Origin: Chryseobacterium lactis
GTDB lineage: Bacteria > Bacteroidota > Bacteroidia > Flavobacteriales > Weeksellaceae
Length of the DNA: 64,000 nucleotides
NCBI RefSeq assembly: GCF_003815875.1
Contig: NZ_CP033924.1
Span: forward strand, 310,001 to 374,000
Direction: 5' to 3'
Shown here: positions 52,826-62,221 of the stretch, in pieces
Position numbering within the stretch: position 1 is the stretch's first letter
Layout of the letters: every line of letters begins with the position of its first letter
The notes under the pieces: generated by a model
What the model was told of the DNA's origin: nothing
The model's input: the letters and a program-made list of their open reading frames with translations, nothing else
Database searches by the model: none
Made by a program: the position numbers and the translations under genes

Positions 52826-53317
52826 TTATCTTTTGGTAACATTTCTACCAAAAACTCTTCCGTCTTTCAATGTAAAGCGCAAAATATACACGCCCCAGTC
52901 ATATCCGGTCATATTGATTTTAATCTGACGATTTAAGCCGGGAAGATTTTGTTGCTGGAATTTCCAGTGAACTGTACTATGTTGATAAAGTGACACAGAT
53001 TCTATAAGGCTATCTACCTCTTCAGTCCAGTCGATGGTTAAATAATCGTTCACCGGAACCGGATAGAGTCTGATCTGTTTCCAGAAGGCTTTTTCATCCA
53101 TTACAGATTCCTGTTTTACAATTGAGGCAGTTTGTACTTGCTCTTCAACCTTTTTTTCTTCCTTCTTCACCATTTCTTCGGGAGCTGCCTTACCTGCTGC
53201 GTCCGGACCTCGGTATCGTTGGTTTCCGGCTTCGTCATATTTGAAGTAAACCTGAGTTTGTGAAAACCCCAAAGCTCCTATTAAAAGAGACAGTAGGGAA
53301 AATAATTTTGTTTTCAT
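52826..53317 (-). CDS. Small YD-motif protein with T9SS-like C-terminal domain
   Basis: A 163-aa exported protein. The signal peptide ends GFSQ. Just after it comes YFKYDEAGNQRYRG, which looks like one YD/Rhs repeat. A Glu/Lys-rich linker follows (KAAPEEMVKKEEKKVEEQVQ), then a C-terminal domain of about 75 residues: LYPVPVNDYLTIDW, VSLYQHSTVHWKFQQQN, INMTGYDWGVYILRFTLKDGRVFGRNVTKR. This matches the pattern of type A T9SS sorting domains (YPNPV ... GxYxL ... K), which guide proteins through the type IX system. It lies 5 bp after the tail-fibre-like gene and 109 bp before the Rhs gene. Its C-terminal half is nearly identical to the copy at 61731; the linker is not. It could help export or anchor the Rhs protein; this is inference. 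Confidence 0.75.
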   Translation of the reverse strand: MKTKLFSLLSLLIGALGFSQTQVYFKYDEAGNQRYRGPDAAGKAAPEEMVKKEEKKVEEQVQTASIVKQESVMDEKAFWKQIRLYPVPVNDYLTIDWTEEVDSLIESVSLYQHSTVHWKFQQQNLPGLNRQIKINMTGYDWGVYILRFTLKDGRVFGRNVTKR

Positions 53318-53322
53318 TGGTT

Positions 53323-54105
53323 TTATTTTTTGTTGGTTAAAAGTTTCTGCACTAGTTTTTTTAGCTCTTTAATCTCTTCAGCCTGAGAATGTAAATTTTT
53401 GTTTTCTTCCTTAAGCTGTTTGATATTATTATTCTGTTCAATAGAATAAAGAGTAAGTTCTTCGATTTTCTGCAACAGTTTTATTTGAAATTCTCCCACA
53501 TTTACACCTTCTTTCTCCATTACTTTAGCTGAAGCAATTTCCGGAAGATGCTTTTTTTCTTTGATATGTTTCTCAACATCTTCCAATTTAGGAAGGTTAT
53601 ACTTTTCATCAAAGACAAAATCAGCGGTCGGAGTTAAGGTTACCTTAATTTCCTTAGCTTCGAATTTTCCGTTTAATAAGGCATTTCCGTTTTCACCGTT
53701 GATTACAAATGATTTTGTCCAGTCCCAATCGTTATTTGCAGTATTTCTTGGTGCAATGTGCAACGTTTTTCTTGTATCATCAGGGGTATGAAAAATCCAT
53801 GAATTAGTTCCTGCACTAATAAAATCGAGAAAGCTTGCATTTCCATTGACATCAAGGGTGGTCGTTGGAGTAGTAGTCCCTATTCCTACATTTCCGTTGT
53901 TTAGTAATTGAACAACCGTACCGGTGGTTTGAAGTCTTATTCCTCCGTACCATTTAATATCCAATCCATCTGAACCGGATACGGGATAATGGGTTAAATA
54001 ATAATTGGCAGGATCTGAATTTCCATATAATTTGCTGAAAGGGATATCTTGAGAAAATAGAGATCCGAATGCCATTAATCCAATAATTGACAATAATTTT
54101 TTCAT
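53323..54105 (-). CDS. Tail-fibre-like exported coiled-coil protein
   Basis: A 260-aa protein with a signal peptide (MKKLLSIIGLMAFGSLFSQ). The middle has short beta repeats (QLLNNGNVGIGTTTPTTTLDVNGNASF) common in Bacteroidota tail-fibre-like proteins. A conserved block follows: KEIKVTLTPTADFVFDEKYNLPKLEDVEKHIKEKKHLPEIASAKVM. The end is a coiled coil (FQIKLLQKIEELTLYSIEQNNNIKQLKEENKN, and onward). These proteins are often labelled tail-fibre or cell-wall anchor proteins, but no phage genes are near. It is 5 bp before the small T9SS-type gene, in the same order as in the second cassette. Likely a surface trimer that presents or chaperones the Rhs system; inference. Confidence 0.75.
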   Translation of the reverse strand: MKKLLSIIGLMAFGSLFSQDIPFSKLYGNSDPANYYLTHYPVSGSDGLDIKWYGGIRLQTTGTVVQLLNNGNVGIGTTTPTTTLDVNGNASFLDFISAGTNSWIFHTPDDTRKTLHIAPRNTANNDWDWTKSFVINGENGNALLNGKFEAKEIKVTLTPTADFVFDEKYNLPKLEDVEKHIKEKKHLPEIASAKVMEKEGVNVGEFQIKLLQKIEELTLYSIEQNNNIKQLKEENKNLHSQAEEIKELKKLVQKLLTNKK

Positions 54106-54238
54106 GTTTATTAGTTTTTTAAATTAGTATTTTTAGTAATTCCTTAGTGAAATAATTCCACAAAAGATCTAAATCTTCCTAATAAAGAAAGATTATAGTA
54201 TGGTTGCTGTATGGTATTGACAGCCCGCTATAATTTTA

Positions 54239-54266
54239 GGGGAAAGTATAATAATTTTGTTCTCAT
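54239..54266 (-). pseudogene. Possible remnant of a YD/T9SS-type gene start
   Basis: Reading the minus strand from 54266, ATGAGAACAAAATTATT closely matches the start ATGAAAACAAAATTATT of the 163-aa gene at 53317, with matching upstream bases (GGTTTTAATT versus GGTTTTATTT). The frame stops within about 13 codons. It may be what is left of a deleted cassette. The rest of the 440-base gap (54106-54546) shows only the terminator at 54381. Confidence 0.35.
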
Positions 54267-54380
54267 GGTTTTAATTTAGTTTTTCACTATGCAATTTAGT
54301 TTTTTTTCTCGAGCTAAATCGAGCTAATATAATTTTAACTTATTTTTTATTCTATATAAAATTTATAAACAAAAGAATAA

Positions 54381-54412
54381 AACAGCCATTGTAATTTTTT
54401 ACAATGGCTGTT
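54381..54412 (-). terminator. Terminator of the second Rhs cassette
   Basis: A perfect 14-bp stem (54381-54394 with 54399-54412) with a 4-base loop; TTATTCTTTT follows on the minus strand. It lies 134 bases after the stop of the small acidic gene. Confidence 0.82.
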
Positions 54413-54546
54413 TAGTAATAGACGTTATCTTTAAGATTTTCTCTTTACAAAAAGAAGACACTTTCCCATTTTCATATTATGGATAGTATATTTAAGTGTC
54501 TATCATTTATAGTAAACATTACGTCTTGTATTCTCAATTTTCGGAG

Positions 54547-54828
54547 CTATTCATCTTCTCCATAGCAGGCTAATTGATATATATATTTATCAAAATCTTC
54601 ATTGAAAGTATTTTCAAGGAAAGGTTTTAATTTCTCAATTTGTTCCTTTGTTAAGTCATATTGGTCATAAATTTCATTTTCATTGTCATCTTCATAAAGT
54701 ATTAAATCATCTAATACTTTTAAGATTTCTTTTGCAGTAATATTTAATGTATAATCTTTATGAACAAACTCATCAATTATACTATATTCTTCTATGACTC
54801 TTCGTATTTTATGTTCCATATTTTTCAT
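54547..54828 (-). CDS. Small acidic protein after Rhs; candidate immunity protein
   Basis: A 93-aa cytoplasmic protein with no signal peptide, strongly acidic and helical: a middle stretch LILYEDDNENEIYDQYDLTKEQIEKL and the end ACYGEDE. It overlaps the 3' end of the second Rhs gene by 20 bases (or 11 if the second ATG at 54819 is used). The Rhs tip is a colicin E3-like ribonuclease, a basic toxin, and inhibitors of such toxins are typically small and acidic. It shows no recognisable similarity to the known ImmE3 fold. Role inferred from position, charge and overlap. Confidence 0.65.
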   Translation of the reverse strand: MKNMEHKIRRVIEEYSIIDEFVHKDYTLNITAKEILKVLDDLILYEDDNENEIYDQYDLTKEQIEKLKPFLENTFNEDFDKYIYQLACYGEDE

Positions 54829-57800
54829 ACATTTTATAATTAGGTTCCTGATTCATTTGCATTTGCATTATCGGGGTCATCAAAAAAGGTGAAATTCTAC
54901 TTGCTGCCCAATCTAATAGTTTTATTCCTCCAACTATAATTGTTGCTCCAACTCCTACTTTAATAACTTTATTTAATGTTCTTCCCGGGACAGGGTCTTT
55001 ATAAATTTCGCCTGTATCTGGTCTTGCAGATCCTATATGACCTCCTTTTTTATTATACACTTCAACATCTCCATGCTGCTTATCCCATTCCAACGTTTGT
55101 CCATCTGGATTTTTCCATCTCGCTCTTCCTTTATTAGGAACTCTTTTTGCATCTGGAAATCCTTTTAAATTCTTTGGTGCAGGTTTATGATGTCTCGTAT
55201 CTCTTGTACTATCTCCTTTTTTATCTCCTTCATTATCGCCCAGGTTTTCTTCTAAAGCGCCATCCATTTCATGCAGGGTATGATTTAGTCCTGCTACAAT
55301 TCCACCAATTAAAGCTCCTTGCCAAAAATTCCCTCCTGAAAGTTCAGAACCAATCCCTCCGGCCAAAGCTCCAAAAGTAATTGTACCCACTGCAGTGTCA
55401 GCAAATTTTCCTGCAACAGCCCCAAAAGCAGATGCTCCAAGACTTCCCAATGCTCCGGAAAAGAAAGATTGTTTAAATCCACCATCCTGCATTAAAGATA
55501 AAGCTCCCTGAGCCACTCCATGTACAATGGCTTTTGCCACAACGGCTGCCTCTCCAAGGCTTTTTGCAAATTGGGTTGCAACTCCTGCCGTACTACTAAA
55601 TATACTTCCCACTCCAAATGTGACTGCCCCGGAGGCAGCTCCAAAGAATATTGCTTTCAATCCTCCTGCCAAAGATACTCCCTGATTGGTGATTGCTGTT
55701 GTGATCATATAAGACGTAAAGCCAATATACGCACCAATTATTACAGCTTTCCAGAATAAAACCCCTAATCCTATAAATTGAAAAAATTCTCCGCTAGGAT
55801 CATTAAACATCAAAGGATTATTCATTACATACCCATATTTATTATAGTTTTGGGTATTGTAAGGGTCCTGAATATTTTCATCGGCATTCAAGAATCTTCT
55901 TAATAATGGATCATACAGTCTTCCATTCATGTGAATAATTCCCACCTCTGCAAAATGCTCATGACCGGTATATCCTCTGTCTATTAATAATGATGTACTC
56001 TCAATTGTATTCTTATCCGTAATAATCGGACCGGTCCCAATCTGAAGATGTGTCAGGTTACCCCAGGCATCATAATGTCTTTGCTCCAGTTTATTTCCTG
56101 TTTCATCACTGATTGCCAGAATACTTCCTAAATAATCTTTATGCAAAAATTTATAAGAACCGGAAGTTTCATCAAAATTCTTTAAGTATACTATACTACT
56201 TTCATAAGGGGACCCACCAATATAAAGAATATGTTTTTCTTTACCTGTGCTATTGTCTTTCAATACTTCAAAACTTCCGTCTTCACTATAAAACTTGGTA
56301 AATTTCCCTTCTCCGTCATTACTGAAATCACCTCCATAGGTAACACGTTGTCTCATGGCTGTCAATCCATATTGGAAAGCAACATCTCCTTTCATTCCAT
56401 CAATGAGTACGGGATCATTGTTCTCATTATATGTAATATTTTGGATTAAATCATTATTATAATTTTGAATTCCTGCAGCATTTAATGTCATTCCTGTTGG
56501 CTGATAAATCTTCGCTGAGTTTCCAAATTTAATCTTTCCTACCTGATCATTTTCTAAAATTCTGCCTTTATCATCATAAGAATTGAGTATCCCATTTTGT
56601 GCTTTAACGCCTGTCGCCGGGTTCGTCCAATTAATCAACCGGTTATTATTATCATAATCAAATGATTCTGTAATATAGAAATCACCTTCAGTAGTTCGGG
56701 TTTCAAGTTCATTTTTAATGGGATTAAAATTGTACGAAAGCCTTAAAATGTGTGGCTTCACTGCTGAACCATGATTTACCTGACTTAGGGTTCCATCAGG
56801 CTCATAAGTCTGGATAATCTCAGCAGCTCCCAATTGAGCTTTAAGCACCTCCCCTCTTGAGTCTGTATCTTTTAGTTCCCATAAAACCTTCCCTGAATTT
56901 TTATCCTTAACCTGATATAATTCTCCGTTCCATGCACTATATATATTTTCTATCTGAACTTTAGTCAATACTCCTGAAGAGAACAGCTGCTTTTCGTAAG
57001 AAATAATTCTTGCCTTATCATCATAAGTAATTCCTTTCTGAATAAAATATTTTTCATTACTGTTTTCAGAAGAAGATAAAATTCTTCCTTGCGGATCATA
57101 AACAACATTTGAACTGTAAGCCTTTCCTTTCGAAGTTCCTGTTTTTGAAATAACTCTTCCTTTATCATCATATACAAAAGAAATTAACTTATTTGTAGCC
57201 TGTCCACCATCTACCGTAGAAATTTCTTTTTGAGCAATAAGTTGTCCAAGATTATTGTATGTATATTCTTTTGTTCCTTTAGGGCTTATAACTTTCTTAG
57301 CCTTCCCAAATCCATCGTATTCATACTTGTAAATGCCATTCGAAGGATCATTAAATTCTAATTTTTTCCCCCATGCATCGTACTTTGTGGTTACAATATT
57401 TTCGGCATATTGAGCTTTGATTTGTTCTCCTGCAGCGTTATAGGAAAAAACAATTGTTCCTCCCTTATCTGTTGAAAACATGATATTATTCAAGGCATCC
57501 CTTGCATTTGAAGTAACCCTTGCATTACCGTTTACTTCTGCGATTGTAGTAATTAATCCTGAAACAGAAGTTTCCATTTCTTTGCCTGTGAAAGCAATCG
57601 CATTAATCTTAGGAGGGAAAACATTATCATCATATTTTGTTATATTCCATTGAGATGCAGTTCCTCCCTCAAAATAAGACTCGCTCTCTTTTATTCTTCT
57701 TCCTAATATATCAAATTGAACTTCTTTTGAAAAATATTTTCCTTGTCCAAAAGCCTTAGTAGAGGTTTTATAATTTTGCCCCCATTTATTAGTATATTTT

Positions 57801-60800
57801 ATGGATACATCACCATCAGGATCATACTGGATAATCTTCACATTTAAATCCGAGTCCCTTTCATATTTATAAGTAGTAACTCCTCCTAAATTTGCTTTAG
57901 ATTTCATCAACTTACCCCAACGATCGAATTCATTTTCAAGAATATTACCTAATGGGTCGGTCTCTTTAGTAATCTGTCCGAAATCATTATAAACAATATT
58001 GGTTTCTAATCCTAAATTATCAGTTTTTTTGATTACAAATCTTCCTTGAGAATCATATTCATTTGCATCAGTCTGAGTTTGAGAATCTATATTGTTGCTT
58101 ACTGTTTTCTTTTTAAGATTTCCAAATCCATCATATTCATAAGTCTCTGCTATATAACCGGTATTATCTCTGTTCCACGTTTTAAATGTTTTTAAGAAGT
58201 TCCCTTCATATTCATACTCTTTTTTGAAAGATTTAGTATCACCATAAGCCTTGATAATATCTGTTTTAGATATGGGACGGCCTACAAAATAATCTTTACC
58301 AATGCCTGATAGATTGTGAGTATATTCAAAGTCAGAAGTGGTAATAGCATATCCCTCATTGATACTCGTCGTACTTTGCTTCGGAAGATAAAAATCGCCG
58401 TATGTTGTTGATCCAAAAGATACTATTCCCGTTAAGAAATCTTTACTATAAGTGCTTGTAGGAATAATAGCTGTAACAACTTTTGGTCTATCTGCCGATG
58501 AAACGGAACCGGTAATGATTTGTCCATTTAATAGTTTATCTGCTTGATAAGTTGTAGATTTAAAAGTAAGTAATTGTGTATTATCCTTTGAAATATCAGC
58601 AGGAAATATTTTACTTTCATCATTGGTTCGTATGCTCCATTCTTTTACTGGTAAGCCTTCTTGTAAGGGATCGATTTCTGTCCCTGACCAGATTTTGGTA
58701 TTTTCAAACCCATTTGCATACCATGAAGATCTTGCAGTTTGACGGTAACCAATAAATCCTTTTCCGGTATTGTGATTCACAAGTCCTCTATAACGGAAAT
58801 CCTGATATACCTGCCCCTGTGGAAGGGTCTTATTTAACTGGGCAACAGCAAATGATTTCGGTAGTTTAGGGGATTCATAAAAAGGATATTTTTCTTTTTT
58901 TACAGGAAGATAAAAGTTAGGATTCACATCCTGGTTCAGTTCTTTATAAACTACATTAAGCTTAACTCCTCCTTGTTCGATTGTATTAATTCTTGAAATA
59001 GTACTTAATGAAGGATGGTTATAAAACTGTGCATAACTTTCAGTACATCCGGAACAATTCACCTTTTTCCCAACAAGAATCAGCTGCTGGTGTGTGTTGT
59101 TCATTGTAATTTGGCTAAAAGCAATAGCTTTTTGTGGATAGTTGTTAGTCCATACTCTTGTTTTATAAAACGTATACTTACCACTTGTATCCGTTCCCTG
59201 ATGCATACTATAGTTATCTATTTTATTAAGTGAATACACCGAAACCTGAGTTTGTGTATTTTCATTATCATTATGATGCTCCCATTCATGTTCTTCATAG
59301 ATAACTTCTGTAACGATTAACTCGGACTTTCCATCTCCATCAATATCATTAACATCATAATTAAAGTATCCGATCTTTTGTCTATTACAGCTATTTCCAA
59401 AAAGACCACTATGTTTATCTTTAAAGTAGACAGTTCCGTTCGCCAGATAGGGAGCCAGTAAAATAGTCGATGTATTAAAACTTTTACCATCTGATATGAA
59501 TAATTTCCACTGATTACTTTGGTTGCTTACAGGCATCATAATATCAGCTTTATTATCACCATTAAAATCACCAAAGAAACTACGTCCATACATATTTGAT
59601 AGTAACTGTCCGGCAAAGTTTCCAACAGCAGATCTTGCATAGGTTCCTGAAGGTGATTTTAAAATGTTGTAAACACTCTGAATTTCACCAGTAGAAGGTT
59701 TGATCTCAATAATATCCTGTACCCCATCTCCATTTAAATCGGCAAAAAGTCTGTCAGGACGGGTATCTTCAAAAAATTTCTGCCACCTACCTTGACCAAT
59801 TACATAGAAACTTTCAGCTGAAGGAGTTTGCTGATTAAGATCATACAATATCGTACTATAAAAATGAGTAGTAATCAAATCATCATCAGGATTACTAGGC
59901 TGTGACGGGAACCCGGAACCCGGATTACCCGGATCTGTAGGCAATAAAACACCCGGATCTGAACAGTTTAAGGTTCTTTCTATATTCAAAATAACTTCAG
60001 AAACCCCATCTCCGTTATAATCATAAGAGGTAGTAGAAGCTAAAAAGAAATCATAGTTACAAAACCACCCTCCAATCTTATCTGTTGCATCTCCTACATT
60101 ATATTGATCATGTTGAAGTGTTTTAGAATATTCAAAAACAAGCTTCTGACTGGACAAGTCTACCGAATAAACCTGAAGTTCAATATCAGATAAATCAGGT
60201 TCGGAACTATCTTTAATAACCGGAACTACTAATCCAATATTACTTTTAATAAAATTATCTTTTCTGAATGTAATAGCACTCGATCTGTCAAAATTATAAG
60301 AAGTAAATTTTGAAGCATCATAGGTCAGCGTAACTTCAGATCCCGGTTTGTATAAAGAGCTTTTATACTTTAATACTCCGTTAGAAACAAATTCTATATA
60401 ATCTGTTTCACCATCCAAATTAAAGTCTGCATATTTTTTAGTTCCGTTGGTTGAACTAAACGATTCATAAGGAATATATTCGGTCGTATTATTTTGTTCA
60501 TAGGTAAACGTTACAGGATTAGCCGGAAGATCTTCTGCATTATATTCAGTAACTGTTTTGGCAAACTGATAGGTTGTCCCGTTTTCTTCGTATTCAACTT
60601 TATATCTTTTAAACTGTTTTCCATTAGACATTACAACAACATTTTGTAATAATTTATCTTGCTGGAATTCCTCACCTTGTAAATAATTAATCTCTTTAAG
60701 CTTTCTATCAGTATAGTTGAGTAGAATATCATTAAAATGAGGTTTGTTTAAGGTTTCATTTCCTCCCCATGATATAGAAGTAAGCAGTGACTTCCTGCCG

Positions 60801-61627
60801 TCCAATGGTCCTACAAATCCGCTTAATGAGCTATATTCATAAGTGATATAGTTTCCTTGTGCATCTTTCCATTTGGTAATGTTATATTCCAAGGCAGGTC
60901 TCGTATCCCCCTGACGATTGGTAAATGTTCTTTTATACCAAGCCTGAGAACCGTCATCGTAGGTTACTTCCCAATAGTCAGGTCCTGAAATTCCCAAACT
61001 ATTTCCAATTGATTTAATTTTGGCGCTGGAATATTTTTCAGTAACGTACTCAGCTCCGTCTTTACCATATTCTCCGGATTTTAAAATCAATCGTTGCCCG
61101 TTAAAACTGTAAATATCAGAATAATCAAGTTGTATCCCTTTGACATTTCCGTCTTTCTCAATATTCTTTCCGACTCTTGAAATAGCCGTAATTCCTGAAA
61201 TATTCCAACCATATCCTGCAATTCCATTCCCGGAACCACTGGTGTATACCAGATTAATTTGTGGAGCGACACTTTTCACTCCCGGAGGTAAAGCAATGGG
61301 CAATGTAAATTGCAATTGTCCCCCTGCAGTAACATCCACCTCTCCTTTTGTATCATGAAAAGATTGTTTATCTGGTGCGGATGTTCCCGTTGGATTATTT
61401 GCTCCTGCATTTGAAGTTATGGGTCCTCCACCAGGATTCTCCGTGGCCGGGCCAATTTTTGCTACAAATGGATTTGAAACATCTCCCCGCGCTTGAAATC
61501 CCTGAGCCAGAACCACCGTCTGTGGATCCTGCACCGTCCTGGATGCCGTTTCTGTCTGGTACAGTATGGTCTGCGAAAAGCCCATTACTGAACACAAAGA
61601 CAGTATCAATGATGAAAAAAATTTCAT
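54809..61627 (-). CDS. Giant SpvB/FG-GAP/YD-repeat Rhs protein with colicin E3-type ribonuclease tip
   Basis: 2272 aa; signal peptide MKFFSSLILSLCSVMGFSQ. Same layout as its paralogue: SpvB-like region, FG-GAP loops (DFNLDGETD near 402, DYNGDGVSE near 535, DLNGDGVQD near 632, DFNGDNKAD near 689, DIDGDGKSE near 762), TcdB-like middle, YD repeats, and Rhs core YDPLLRRFLNADEN near 1905. A hydrophobic Gly/Ala-rich stretch and a tip follow. The tip, about residues 2140-2220, reads HHKPAPKNLKGFPDAK, GRARWKNPDGQTLEWD, KQHGDVEVYNKKGGHIGSAR, PDTGEIYKDPVPGR. This follows the colicin E3 ribonuclease domain closely, and the catalytic trio (D2182, H2185, E2189) is kept with identical spacing. After it an unusual 55-residue tail has a hydrophobic segment (KVGVGATIIVGGIKLLDW). 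Expected target: 16S rRNA. Confidence 0.9.
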   Translation of the reverse strand: MKFFSSLILSLCSVMGFSQTILYQTETASRTVQDPQTVVLAQGFQARGDVSNPFVAKIGPATENPGGGPITSNAGANNPTGTSAPDKQSFHDTKGEVDVTAGGQLQFTLPIALPPGVKSVAPQINLVYTSGSGNGIAGYGWNISGITAISRVGKNIEKDGNVKGIQLDYSDIYSFNGQRLILKSGEYGKDGAEYVTEKYSSAKIKSIGNSLGISGPDYWEVTYDDGSQAWYKRTFTNRQGDTRPALEYNITKWKDAQGNYITYEYSSLSGFVGPLDGRKSLLTSISWGGNETLNKPHFNDILLNYTDRKLKEINYLQGEEFQQDKLLQNVVVMSNGKQFKRYKVEYEENGTTYQFAKTVTEYNAEDLPANPVTFTYEQNNTTEYIPYESFSSTNGTKKYADFNLDGETDYIEFVSNGVLKYKSSLYKPGSEVTLTYDASKFTSYNFDRSSAITFRKDNFIKSNIGLVVPVIKDSSEPDLSDIELQVYSVDLSSQKLVFEYSKTLQHDQYNVGDATDKIGGWFCNYDFFLASTTSYDYNGDGVSEVILNIERTLNCSDPGVLLPTDPGNPGSGFPSQPSNPDDDLITTHFYSTILYDLNQQTPSAESFYVIGQGRWQKFFEDTRPDRLFADLNGDGVQDIIEIKPSTGEIQSVYNILKSPSGTYARSAVGNFAGQLLSNMYGRSFFGDFNGDNKADIMMPVSNQSNQWKLFISDGKSFNTSTILLAPYLANGTVYFKDKHSGLFGNSCNRQKIGYFNYDVNDIDGDGKSELIVTEVIYEEHEWEHHNDNENTQTQVSVYSLNKIDNYSMHQGTDTSGKYTFYKTRVWTNNYPQKAIAFSQITMNNTHQQLILVGKKVNCSGCTESYAQFYNHPSLSTISRINTIEQGGVKLNVVYKELNQDVNPNFYLPVKKEKYPFYESPKLPKSFAVAQLNKTLPQGQVYQDFRYRGLVNHNTGKGFIGYRQTARSSWYANGFENTKIWSGTEIDPLQEGLPVKEWSIRTNDESKIFPADISKDNTQLLTFKSTTYQADKLLNGQIITGSVSSADRPKVVTAIIPTSTYSKDFLTGIVSFGSTTYGDFYLPKQSTTSINEGYAITTSDFEYTHNLSGIGKDYFVGRPISKTDIIKAYGDTKSFKKEYEYEGNFLKTFKTWNRDNTGYIAETYEYDGFGNLKKKTVSNNIDSQTQTDANEYDSQGRFVIKKTDNLGLETNIVYNDFGQITKETDPLGNILENEFDRWGKLMKSKANLGGVTTYKYERDSDLNVKIIQYDPDGDVSIKYTNKWGQNYKTSTKAFGQGKYFSKEVQFDILGRRIKESESYFEGGTASQWNITKYDDNVFPPKINAIAFTGKEMETSVSGLITTIAEVNGNARVTSNARDALNNIMFSTDKGGTIVFSYNAAGEQIKAQYAENIVTTKYDAWGKKLEFNDPSNGIYKYEYDGFGKAKKVISPKGTKEYTYNNLGQLIAQKEISTVDGGQATNKLISFVYDDKGRVISKTGTSKGKAYSSNVVYDPQGRILSSSENSNEKYFIQKGITYDDKARIISYEKQLFSSGVLTKVQIENIYSAWNGELYQVKDKNSGKVLWELKDTDSRGEVLKAQLGAAEIIQTYEPDGTLSQVNHGSAVKPHILRLSYNFNPIKNELETRTTEGDFYITESFDYDNNNRLINWTNPATGVKAQNGILNSYDDKGRILENDQVGKIKFGNSAKIYQPTGMTLNAAGIQNYNNDLIQNITYNENNDPVLIDGMKGDVAFQYGLTAMRQRVTYGGDFSNDGEGKFTKFYSEDGSFEVLKDNSTGKEKHILYIGGSPYESSIVYLKNFDETSGSYKFLHKDYLGSILAISDETGNKLEQRHYDAWGNLTHLQIGTGPIITDKNTIESTSLLIDRGYTGHEHFAEVGIIHMNGRLYDPLLRRFLNADENIQDPYNTQNYNKYGYVMNNPLMFNDPSGEFFQFIGLGVLFWKAVIIGAYIGFTSYMITTAITNQGVSLAGGLKAIFFGAASGAVTFGVGSIFSSTAGVATQFAKSLGEAAVVAKAIVHGVAQGALSLMQDGGFKQSFFSGALGSLGASAFGAVAGKFADTAVGTITFGALAGGIGSELSGGNFWQGALIGGIVAGLNHTLHEMDGALEENLGDNEGDKKGDSTRDTRHHKPAPKNLKGFPDAKRVPNKGRARWKNPDGQTLEWDKQHGDVEVYNKKGGHIGSARPDTGEIYKDPVPGRTLNKVIKVGVGATIIVGGIKLLDWAASRISPFLMTPIMQMQMNQEPNYKMYEKYGT

Positions 61628-61730
61628 TTTGTTATTAGTTTGTTGTATTAATAATCTTTAATTAATTGAAATACTATGACAAGCAAAGAATAATTATTGA
61701 ATGCCTTAGTTTTTATATTTCCGCTAAACT

Positions 61731-62216
61731 TTATCTTTTGGTAACATTTCTGCCAAAGACTCTTCCATCCTTCAATGTAAATCGCAGAATATATACTCCC
61801 CAATCATATCCGGTCATATTGATTTTTACCTGACGGTTTAATCCCGGCGTATTCTGTTGCTGGAATTTCCAGTGAACAGTACTGTGCTGGTAGAGTGAAA
61901 CAGATTCAATTAAACTGTCTACCTCTTCCGTCCAATCGATGGTTAAATAATCATTCACCGGAACAGGATACAGTCTGATATTTTTCAAGAATGTTTTCTC
62001 ATCCATAGCTGGAGCCTGTTGGGTAACAGCAACGGTTTTTGCCAATTCCTGTACCTTAACTTCTTTTGTTATCAGCTCATCAGTCTTTTTGCCGGTTGCA
62101 TTAGTCCCTCTGTATCGTTGATTTCCTGCTTCGTCGTATTTGAAATAGACCTCGGTTTGTGAAAAACCCAGAAAACCGATTAACAAAGAAAATAACGAAA
62201 GTAATTTTCTTTTCAT
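61731..62216 (-). CDS. Small YD-motif protein with T9SS-like C-terminal domain, second copy
   Basis: A 161-aa paralogue of the gene at 52826. The signal peptide ends GFSQ, then YFKYDEAGNQRYRG, a linker of different composition (NATGKKTDELITKEVKVQEL), and a C-terminal T9SS type A-like domain (NIRLYPVPVNDYLTIDW to VFGRNVTKR) almost identical to the first copy. It lies 5 bp after the tail-fibre-like gene and 103 bp before the second Rhs gene. Strong conservation of the sorting-like half with a free linker suggests that the C-terminal part is what matters. A single YD-like motif at the start could contact the YD shell of the Rhs partner; inference. Confidence 0.75.
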   Translation of the reverse strand: MKRKLLSLFSLLIGFLGFSQTEVYFKYDEAGNQRYRGTNATGKKTDELITKEVKVQELAKTVAVTQQAPAMDEKTFLKNIRLYPVPVNDYLTIDWTEEVDSLIESVSLYQHSTVHWKFQQQNTPGLNRQVKINMTGYDWGVYILRFTLKDGRVFGRNVTKR

Positions 62217-62221
62217 GCGTA

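Noticed and set aside
61348..61638. 96-aa plus-strand open frame over the start of the second Rhs gene
   Set aside because: Shadow of the strongly coding minus strand; no motif and no start context.
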